Part shown: positions 1-5,413 of the stretch, piece after piece
How the letters are laid out: each line of letters begins with the position of its first letter
Position numbering within the stretch: the stretch's first letter is position 1
Origin: CAZAJS01 sp964485635
Lineage (GTDB): Bacteria; Pseudomonadota; Gammaproteobacteria; Francisellales; Francisellaceae
NCBI GenBank assembly: GCA_964485635.1
Contig: CAZAJS010000079.1
Location: forward strand, 1 to 5,413
Length of the DNA: 5,413 bases
Reading direction: 5' to 3'
The notes under the pieces: model-generated
Told to the model about the DNA's origin: nothing
The model's input: the letters and a program-made list of their open reading frames with translations, nothing else
Database searches by the model: none
Position numbers and translations under genes: made by a program

Positions 1-10
1 GATATTATTG

Positions 11-32
11 TAATAAACCCTTATTTTGATCA
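11..32 (+). repeat. Upstream copy of a two-copy intergenic motif
   Basis: The 12-mer TAATAAACCCTT is followed, after four extra bases (ATTT), by TGATCA. The same 12-mer followed directly by TGATCA occurs at 969-986, in front of the second gene. In this copy TGATCA sits inside the 8-bp palindrome TTGATCAA (26-33). Having one copy ahead of each gene would suit a shared regulatory site, but a single 12-mer repeat in a window of this size is not improbable by chance. The role is unknown. Confidence 0.35.
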
Positions 33-69
33 ATATTTACAGTTTTTTATGAATTTTTAATTAATTCAC

Positions 70-98
70 TTGTAATTAGTTTTATTAATTGCTATTAA
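70..98 (+). promoter_or_regulatory. Candidate sigma70-like promoter with extended -10
   Basis: A -35-like TTGTAA (70-75; 4 of 6 consensus bases) lies 17 bases before a -10-like TATTAA (93-98; 4 of 6). The -10 is preceded by TGC at 90-92, which fits the TGn extended -10 motif and can compensate for a weak -35. Transcription would start near 105, giving an untranslated leader of about 95-100 bases before the ATG at 202. The surroundings are strongly AT-rich, so chance matches are common. This is the best candidate I see for driving both genes. Confidence 0.35.
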
Positions 99-188
99 TG
101 TAATGCATGATCCGCATAACTGTAGCCCCTAAGGAGCCATCACCCATTACTTGATACTTAATCCCCCCCATTTTATTTTATTGACAAC

Positions 189-193
189 AAGGA
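189..193 (+). promoter_or_regulatory. Ribosome binding site for the ATG at 202
   Basis: AAGGA lies 8 bases before the ATG at 202. It decides the start: the frame is open further upstream to a TTG at 151, but that codon has no ribosome binding site at proper spacing, and its extra 17 residues would bury the signal peptide. Confidence 0.8.
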
Positions 194-201
194 ATCATCT
201 T

Positions 202-948
202 ATGCAACTTAAAACCATCGTTTCTATTAGTTTATTCGCCATTGCCCCTATTTCAAGTTTCGCCGGCTCAGAAGGCAATATTGGCTTTTGTGTTTACAAA
301 GCCGTCCAAAGCAACAGTGAAGCAGACTACCAAGTCCGCAGCACCTCAAACTCATGTGTTTATGCCAAAGGCGATAACTCTGGGAAACGTAAAACCGAGA
401 TTCCTTTATCACAAGGCCACCTTTTAGCCACCATTCATGTTGGTAAAGAAAGTGGCACTTATTGTACGAGCAAAACCTGGCATTATGAAATTGACAGCAC
501 CTTTGGCTGTATGACCCACCAATCATTCTATGGATTTAACATCTCAGATAAACACGCCCATAAAAGCCTATCCTTTGGTTATGGAAATGATGATGGCACC
601 CATAACATGTCGGTGTTTAAAAACAACAACCACGAATCAAAATATCCTTTAAATGTCCTACAACTGTCTGATTACAAAAGCCCATCCCAAGGCAATCGTG
701 TTGAATGTGAAAGTGGCTGGTGTGTCAATGGATCAAACCCTGGCAGCGACGTCTGGGTGATTTGGTCACCAACCAGTGAGCTACCATACTATAGTGCCAC
801 AGCCGCCCCGCGTGTTAATACCGTTCCTGGGGGGAGTAACTACAGCTTTATGGGCCCAGAGCAGCAACAACAAGACTGTGCCAGCTCACAACCAGATAAA
901 GGGTGTAAAGCCCCCCATTCAAACACTGTCTTAAGCCAACCTTATTAA
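202..948 (+). CDS. Secreted cysteine-rich protein of unknown family
   Basis: This frame encodes 248 residues, ATG to TAA, with a ribosome binding site 8 bases upstream. The first 21 residues look like a Sec signal peptide: a Lys at position 4, a hydrophobic stretch from about 6 to 17, and SSFA before a predicted cut between A21 and G22. The lack of a lipobox cysteine argues against a lipoprotein. The mature part has eight cysteines (C30, C52, C88, C103, C169, C174, C226, C235), an even number that would allow four disulfides in the periplasm or outside the cell. It is rich in Ser, Asn, Gly and aromatic residues, with no further membrane segment, and ends in a Pro/Gln-rich tail containing four consecutive Gln (221-224). 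I recognise no enzyme motif and no family. It lies 83 bases before the RHS gene with no clear terminator between, so it may be a secreted partner of that protein, perhaps a binding or adhesin-like component. That role is inferred from position only. Confidence 0.85.
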   Translation: MQLKTIVSISLFAIAPISSFAGSEGNIGFCVYKAVQSNSEADYQVRSTSNSCVYAKGDNSGKRKTEIPLSQGHLLATIHVGKESGTYCTSKTWHYEIDSTFGCMTHQSFYGFNISDKHAHKSLSFGYGNDDGTHNMSVFKNNNHESKYPLNVLQLSDYKSPSQGNRVECESGWCVNGSNPGSDVWVIWSPTSELPYYSATAAPRVNTVPGGSNYSFMGPEQQQQDCASSQPDKGCKAPHSNTVLSQPY

Positions 949-968
949 TGAATCAATCACCGCGATCT

Positions 969-986
969 TAATAAACCCTTTGATCA
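969..986 (+). repeat. Downstream copy of the two-copy intergenic motif
   Basis: TAATAAACCCTT followed directly by TGATCA matches the element at 11-32, apart from a 4-base gap. It ends 45 bases before the GTG at 1032, inside the gap between the two genes. It could mark a regulator site or a secondary promoter region, but no well-formed -35/-10 pair accompanies it. Confidence 0.35.
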
Positions 987-989
987 CCC

Positions 990-1017
990 GGGGGCTTAGG
1001 CCTGACTTAAGCCACCC
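990..1017 (+). other. Intercistronic hairpin next to the RHS ribosome binding site
   Basis: GGCTTA (993-998) pairs with TAAGCC (1008-1013) around a 9-base loop. GGG (990-992) can extend the stem by pairing with CCC (1015-1017) across a bulged A1014, giving nine pairs in all. No T-run follows, so it does not look like a Rho-independent terminator. Its right arm stops three bases before the AAGGAG at 1020, so in RNA it could affect ribosome access or stabilise the downstream transcript. A near repeat of the right arm at 930-941 could pair with the same left arm. Confidence 0.45.
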
Positions 1018-1019
1018 AC

Positions 1020-1025
1020 AAGGAG
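1020..1025 (+). promoter_or_regulatory. Strong ribosome binding site for the GTG at 1032
   Basis: AAGGAG is followed by six bases and then GTG. This fixes the start of the RHS gene at a non-ATG codon: the in-frame stop at 1008-1010 leaves no start further upstream, and the residues read from the GTG form a typical signal peptide. Confidence 0.85.
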
Positions 1026-1031
1026 TTAACC

Positions 1032-4000
1032 GTGAAATTACAACCAAAAATCGTTTATACCACGCTAGTGGCCTTGCTGATTCAACCCATTGCCATCAAC
1101 GCTGAAGCTCACCAAACCCCACCGGCCAAAGTCCCTGCAAAAGGAGTCAGCCAGCCGGTTACCCAAACCGCCGGCGACTACCAAGGCTCACAAGCAGCTA
1201 ATGCCCATGTCAATCAAGCTGATGTCTCTGTCAATGGCGCCACGGGCGCTTTAAATGTCGCCATTAATCTATTGAGCTTTCAAACCGGTCTGGACTTTGA
1301 TCTTTCAGTCAACTATACCGCCGGAACCCAAGCCAGCCTTGGTTTACCAACAGGATGGGGCTTAAGCCTGCCGCATATATCAGCTGACAAACAAAGTGTT
1401 GCCTACAATGGTCAGACCTACTTAATTGATCCAGACTGGGAAGATATTCATAACTACCATTCCGGATTGCGCTATATGAACAACCACGGGGTGTCTTTTA
1501 CCCATTATGATCAAGCCCAACCCTTGCCAAAAGCCTTATCTGATCAACGCTATTATGGTTATCGTCTGATTTTAAAAGATGGCATGACCTATTACTTTGA
1601 TCCAACGGGTAAAGTCTTATATCAAGTCGATCGCTTTAACAATTATATTGAATTTCATTATCTTGATGATGCTGCTGGGTTAGCCCATAACCGTTTAAGC
1701 ACCATTAATAACAACCTTGGCCAACACTATCGATTGACCTATGGGGATAACCGCATTTTCATTCACTTCACCGATGGTCAAGGTCTAGCGCATCAAAAAC
1801 AAATTAACTTCACCCAATATGGCATTAACCGCTATATTGATGAATTAGGCTATGCCACTGACTTTGCTTACCAAAATGCATCAAAAAGCCTCAGCCGTAT
1901 TGAGGCCCCGAATGGCTTAGTCACCCAAATCAGCTATGACCAACTGCGCTATAAAAACCAACAAGGCCGCATGGCTCATTTACCCGTTGTTTCCAAGATT
2001 CAACGTTATGATCTAAGCCAAGACAATCGTTTACTTGGCACGTCCACCTATCGTTATGGGACAAAGACCAATGGACATAATTATACCGGTTATCCGAATT
2101 ATGTGTTGTCAAATCACAAAGACAGTTTAATGGAAAGCAACAATAATGATTATCATTATGATGTATTAAAGACCGATATTGACTATCGGACGGATACGCC
2201 GCAAATGCGCATGCAAGATACCATTTATAACACCATGGCCGCCCCAATTGAATCCGATATTTATTTAAATGGGGATGATACCCTACCGATTTTTAAACAA
2301 ACCTACCAATACAAACTCATTGCCAATAAACATGATCGCAGTGATAGTTATAACCAACCGGTCTCCACTCAAGAATGGATTTATTCCAGTCAAGATCAAC
2401 GTTATTACCAACAAAAACAACGCGACTTAAGTTATGATTTGTATGGCAATACGATTGATATTGCTGATTATCGTTATAATGCAGCGCATCAGCCTTATTT
2501 ATTCCAATCCCAAAAGGCCACCTATGATCCGCGCTATGGGCTCCTGACTGAAGCCTTAGAACAACAATTCACGCCATTGCATCCAGATCATCCAACCACC
2601 ATTCAAACACACAATATTTTAAGTGATGATGGCAAAACCCTGCAAACCAGTCAATTAAACACGTCCGATCAGTCAGATACCTTAACCCCGTGGAAACAAA
2701 CGGATTACAGCTATGATGCGGCCGGCAATGTCACTGAACAACGTTTAAGCTGGTTAGCTGAGAAAGACCATCCTGGGATTGACGCCACGTCCGAACAAAC
2801 CACCTATAACGCGGATGCGGCAACAGGCAAAATGACCTTGACGCAAACCGATGCCATCGGCAATCGCAGCCAGCAAATATATGATTTATACACGGGCAAT
2901 CTGTTAACCCGCATCACACCGGCTGGAGATCAGACCCAGTATGCTTATGATGCTGATGGTCGTTTAATCACGGTGACGAATAGTCAAGGCAATACCCTGA
3001 CATCTAACTATCAACTATATGCCACCGATGGGCATAACCGTTTGATTGAAACCGATCCGATGGGCTTTGTTCAGCAAACGACCTTTAATGCCGCCTCAGA
3101 TGTGATACAACGCTCTGCCACCACCGATCCGAAGCATCCTAAAAAGCTGATCTTACAATCACAAACCCAGTATGATCAATTCGGTCAAACCATTGCCAAG
3201 ATTGATCAAGATGGCAATCAAACCACCACAACCTATAATACCCGAGGCCTGCCGATTGCCCATCAAGATCGCTTTGGCAATCAAACTACCTATCAATATG
3301 ACTTCGCCCAACGCAGTTATCAACGCTGGGTCAATGGCATTTTAGTAGGTAAGGTTATTTATGATGCCGATTACCAACCGGTTGAAACCATCACCTATGC
3401 CAATGCGAATAATCCAACCAGTGCCAAGGATCAGTTTCGCCAAATCATTCGTCGGAATGCAGCGGGTCAACCCGTTCAACAGCAGTTATATCATCAAACA
3501 GCTGATGGTAAGGCTACATTAATCAGTGATCAAACCACCGATTATGACGCAGATGGCCAAACCATCGGGATTGTCTCGAAAGCCCAAAACGATCAAATAA
3601 CCGAGCACCGTGTTTTAGATTTACTCGGCCATGAAATCAGTGCCGTAAAACAAGTCCGCTATGGCGATCAACCTCCTTTATCGGTCACACGCAGTCACAA
3701 TACCTATGATCAGGCTGGTCATTTGATCACACAGACCAATCAGCTTGGCCAACAAACACAGTATCAACAAGATGCTCAACACAATACTGCCACGGTGATT
3801 TATCCGAATGGAACACAGGTGTTGAATCATTATGACAGTTTAGGGCAACTGGCTAAATCAATTTATACGCCCTTAGACCAACCATCACAAACCTTGGCTT
3901 ATCAGTATGATCCTTCTGGGCATTTAATCAAAGTCACTCAAGGGGATGATGCCAATGAAATTGTCTATGATTTAGCCGGTCATGTTATTGAAACCATTGA

Positions 4001-5413
4001 TCCGGCAGGTGACTCCCAAAAGATGGTCTATGATGCCAAAGGCCGCATGATCAGCCAAACAGATGCCGCGGGCAACCAAACGGCGTATCATTATAATGCC
4101 CTTGGTCAACTCGTCCAGCAAATCAGCACGCTCGGCAAGATTGAGTATACTTATGCCACGAAACAACAGCCGGATGCCAATGGCCAGTATGGGCAATTAA
4201 TGCAGGCGTCGGTCTTAGGTCAATACAAACTAAGCCAACAACCGGATGCCTTTGGGCGTCAAGCGCGTGTCACACGCACCGATATGACGGGGCAACGCTT
4301 AGTCTCGGTGGCCAAACACTATGACACCGCCGGGCATTTAGGCTCGATCAAAGTGGTCAGTGATCTAGATGCAACTGATACGAATTTAAATTATCGTGAA
4401 GCTTATACTTATGATGGGTTAGGTCAGTTAGTAGATGTGCAAAAAGACAGTTTGCAACAACAGCCCTTGTTACACACCCACTATGTGTATGATGGGAATC
4501 AAAATATTCTCACCAAGCAGCTAGGCAATCAGATCACGACTTATGACTATAACCAAGCCGATCAACTAATTCATTATACCGAGCATGGGCAAGTGCATGA
4601 TCAAAGCTATGATGCTAATGGCAATTTAGTTACGGATGGGCAAGGCAATCACTATACGTTTAACCTGTTTGGGCAATTAGCTCAAGTTGACTTAGCTGAT
4701 GGTCAATCTGTGACTTATAACTATGCGCCAAGTGGATTACGGTCAAATCGTTATCAAGGCGAGCAATCGCAGCGTTTTTATTATAATCAGGATGATCAAA
4801 TCAATCAGGTGGACCAAGGTGACGAGCAACTTGGTTTTGTATTTAACAATGGGCAGCGCGTGGCCTCATTTAATGCACAGACGCATCAGCCATCCTTATG
4901 GTTTATCTCAGCGAATGATGTGGGCAATACCATTGCGACTTTGACCAAAAATGCTCACACCCAGGGCTTAGATTTGCATGGCAGTCAATCCTATCAAGCT
5001 TATGGTCAAGCCGTTAGTGGTGATTTGAAAACATCGGTTGGCCAGCATTTTACGTTTAATGGCCAATATCAAGACCCGGCTACCGGTTTAGTTGACTTAA
5101 AAGCCCGTTCGTATGATCCGGTTACGCAACGGTTTATCAGTCAAGATAGTTATCCGTTATGGAATCGTTATAATTTTGCCAATGCCGATCCGATTAATCA
5201 TGTTGATCCGACGGGGCATTCAGCCGCACAGGTGGTGAATTATACCTTAAATGGGATAGGCTTAGTGGGTTCTTTAGTTGGCGCGGCATTCAGTGGTGGG
5301 GCGACGTTGCCTTTAGCTGCCTCGATTTCTGGGGGGCTGGCGGCTAGTACGGGTATTGCAGCACAAGCTACGGCGGATGCGGGAGCTTCTGAAACAGCAA
5401 CAAAAGCATTGAT
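1032..5413 (+). CDS. Large Sec-exported RHS/YD-repeat protein, 3' end outside window
   Basis: The frame starts at GTG 1032 and stays open to the window edge: 1460 complete codons plus two bases, no stop. Residues 1-24 look like a Sec signal peptide (Lys at 2 and 6, hydrophobic core about 7-17, likely cut after INA at 24). A Pro/Ala/Gln-rich linker reaches about residue 60. An RHS N-terminal region follows, with GWGLSLP (108-114) and a D183-G-x-x-Y-x-F block running to FNNYIEFHY (202-210). From about 465 to 1335 there are roughly twenty YD-type repeats (for example YSYDAAGN at 559-566, YAYDADGR at 637-644). The core ends in the family autoprotease motif at 1359-1395. In known RHS proteins these repeats build a beta-cage that holds the cleaved C-terminal toxin. 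Here 64 tip residues are visible and the toxin fold is not. No PAAR domain is present. The product contains no cysteine. A WapA-like exported toxin is the nearest functional analogue, though the sequence cannot prove toxicity. Confidence 0.93.
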   Translation, partial: MKLQPKIVYTTLVALLIQPIAINAEAHQTPPAKVPAKGVSQPVTQTAGDYQGSQAANAHVNQADVSVNGATGALNVAINLLSFQTGLDFDLSVNYTAGTQASLGLPTGWGLSLPHISADKQSVAYNGQTYLIDPDWEDIHNYHSGLRYMNNHGVSFTHYDQAQPLPKALSDQRYYGYRLILKDGMTYYFDPTGKVLYQVDRFNNYIEFHYLDDAAGLAHNRLSTINNNLGQHYRLTYGDNRIFIHFTDGQGLAHQKQINFTQYGINRYIDELGYATDFAYQNASKSLSRIEAPNGLVTQISYDQLRYKNQQGRMAHLPVVSKIQRYDLSQDNRLLGTSTYRYGTKTNGHNYTGYPNYVLSNHKDSLMESNNNDYHYDVLKTDIDYRTDTPQMRMQDTIYNTMAAPIESDIYLNGDDTLPIFKQTYQYKLIANKHDRSDSYNQPVSTQEWIYSSQDQRYYQQKQRDLSYDLYGNTIDIADYRYNAAHQPYLFQSQKATYDPRYGLLTEALEQQFTPLHPDHPTTIQTHNILSDDGKTLQTSQLNTSDQSDTLTPWKQTDYSYDAAGNVTEQRLSWLAEKDHPGIDATSEQTTYNADAATGKMTLTQTDAIGNRSQQIYDLYTGNLLTRITPAGDQTQYAYDADGRLITVTNSQGNTLTSNYQLYATDGHNRLIETDPMGFVQQTTFNAASDVIQRSATTDPKHPKKLILQSQTQYDQFGQTIAKIDQDGNQTTTTYNTRGLPIAHQDRFGNQTTYQYDFAQRSYQRWVNGILVGKVIYDADYQPVETITYANANNPTSAKDQFRQIIRRNAAGQPVQQQLYHQTADGKATLISDQTTDYDADGQTIGIVSKAQNDQITEHRVLDLLGHEISAVKQVRYGDQPPLSVTRSHNTYDQAGHLITQTNQLGQQTQYQQDAQHNTATVIYPNGTQVLNHYDSLGQLAKSIYTPLDQPSQTLAYQYDPSGHLIKVTQGDDANEIVYDLAGHVIETIDPAGDSQKMVYDAKGRMISQTDAAGNQTAYHYNALGQLVQQISTLGKIEYTYATKQQPDANGQYGQLMQASVLGQYKLSQQPDAFGRQARVTRTDMTGQRLVSVAKHYDTAGHLGSIKVVSDLDATDTNLNYREAYTYDGLGQLVDVQKDSLQQQPLLHTHYVYDGNQNILTKQLGNQITTYDYNQADQLIHYTEHGQVHDQSYDANGNLVTDGQGNHYTFNLFGQLAQVDLADGQSVTYNYAPSGLRSNRYQGEQSQRFYYNQDDQINQVDQGDEQLGFVFNNGQRVASFNAQTHQPSLWFISANDVGNTIATLTKNAHTQGLDLHGSQSYQAYGQAVSGDLKTSVGQHFTFNGQYQDPATGLVDLKARSYDPVTQRFISQDSYPLWNRYNFANADPINHVDPTGHSAAQVVNYTLNGIGLVGSLVGAAFSGGATLPLAASISGGLAASTGIAAQATADAGASETATKAL
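2430..5042 (+). repeat. YD-repeat core coding segment of the RHS protein
   Basis: The encoded residues, about 467-1337, carry roughly twenty degenerate units with the pattern Y-D/N-x-x-G-x-hydrophobic, often followed by a G-N-x-T or G-Q-x-T turn before the next aromatic pair. The most regular stretch is near residues 978-1050, with VYDLAGHVIETIDPAG, VYDAKGRMISQTDAAG and HYNALGQLVQQIS in tandem. Residues 1191-1237 show the usual late-core pattern: SYDANGNL, then TFNLFGQL, then NYAPSGLR. The DNA copies have diverged, so this is a protein-level repeat and not a recent tandem duplication. Confidence 0.85.
5106..5216 (+). other. RHS core terminus and self-cleavage motif
   Basis: The encoded residues 1359-1395 form the hallmark end of RHS cores. 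They run R1359-S-Y-D-P, then RFISQD (1367-1372), an aromatic RYNFANADP (1379-1387), and finally DPTG (1392-1395). In characterised RHS and TcC proteins an aspartyl-protease site at this end cuts off the variable C-terminal domain inside the cage. By alignment to the family pattern, R1359, D1372 and D1392 are the expected key residues, and all three are present. The predicted cut is at or just after G1395. The next residue is His, where Leu or another hydrophobic residue is common. Confidence 0.8.
5217..5413 (+). other. Start of the variable C-terminal tip, Gly/Ala-rich
   Basis: Residues 1396-1460 follow the predicted cleavage site. They are dominated by Gly, Ala, Ser and Thr, with hydrophobic stretches at about 1406-1420 and 1424-1444 and glycine spacing of the zipper type (G1413-x3-G1417). 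Such a stretch is common just after the RHS core and may be a membrane-active or flexible lead-in to the toxin. No catalytic motif appears before the window ends, so the activity of the tip cannot be named. Confidence 0.6.

Noticed and set aside
103..132. Nine-codon leader peptide in the 5' region
   Set aside because: The ATG has no ribosome binding site before it, and the codons show no attenuation pattern such as a run of one amino acid.
181..186. Perfect -35 hexamer TTGACA
   Set aside because: A -10 at 16-18 bases would fall inside the start of the gene, and no TATAAT-like sequence is there. It also overlaps the ribosome binding region.
151..201. TTG start at 151 extending the first gene by 17 residues
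   Set aside because: No ribosome binding site lies at proper spacing (AAGGAG at 131-136 is 14 bases away), while AAGGA at 189-193 fits the ATG at 202, whose product begins with a clean signal peptide.
248..526. Reverse-strand frame opposite the first gene
   Set aside because: It is a chance open frame antisense to a well-supported gene, with no ribosome binding site or recognisable product.
990..1017. Rho-independent terminator between the genes
   Set aside because: The hairpin is imperfect and is followed by ACAAGGAG and not a T-run.
1032..1400. PAAR-type VI secretion RHS effector or Tc-complex C subunit
   Set aside because: The N-terminus is a signal peptide and linker with no PAAR domain, and no VgrG, TcA or TcB gene is present in the window.
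1930..2247. Reverse-strand 105-residue frame
   Set aside because: It lies wholly antisense to the continuous RHS frame, and its Cys-, His- and Trp-rich composition is typical of shadow translation.
3972..4196. Reverse-strand 74-residue frame
   Set aside because: It is antisense to the most regular YD repeats, so the repeat structure explains its openness.
4723..4944. Forward 73-residue frame overlapping the RHS gene
   Set aside because: It is out of frame inside the conserved late core, with no start signals.
2430..5042. CRISPR array or recent tandem DNA duplication
   Set aside because: The repeats are protein-level YD units with diverged DNA and no constant repeat-spacer spacing.

Overview
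The window holds two genes in the same direction. The second is a very large RHS/YD-repeat protein gene that runs off the right edge. The rest is a 201-bp AT-rich leader and an 83-bp intergenic gap. Strong Shine-Dalgarno sites, Sec-type signal peptides and a plausible sigma70-like extended -10 promoter point to a bacterium, most likely Gram-negative. Moderate G+C, the codon use and the RHS architecture would suit a gammaproteobacterium, but that assignment is weak and no genus can be named.

Layout. Bases 1-201 contain no gene. They hold a candidate promoter at 70-98, a C7 tract, and one copy (11-32) of a motif that recurs before the second gene. Bases 202-948 encode a 248-residue exported protein with eight cysteines and no family I recognise. 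Bases 949-1031 carry the second copy of the motif, an imperfect hairpin without a U-tract, and a strong ribosome binding site. From a GTG at 1032 one uninterrupted frame reaches the last base. I read all 1460 complete codons and found no stop. The product has a signal peptide, an RHS N-terminal region, about twenty YD-type repeats, and the conserved RHS core-terminating autoprotease motif (R1359, D1372, D1392 in my numbering). The first 64 residues of the variable C-terminal tip follow, rich in Gly, Ala and Ser. The toxin domain itself, and any immunity gene, lie beyond the window.

How the parts may work together. The spacing and the lack of an obvious terminator suggest co-transcription of the cysteine-rich secreted protein and the RHS protein. 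The RHS core is expected to form a hollow beta-cage that encloses and releases its own C-terminal tip, so the locus is best read as a Sec-exported polymorphic-toxin or RHS effector locus with an uncharacterised secreted partner. A partner role for the first protein is inference from position only. No PAAR, VgrG, TcA/TcB, transposase, RNA gene or CRISPR array is visible.
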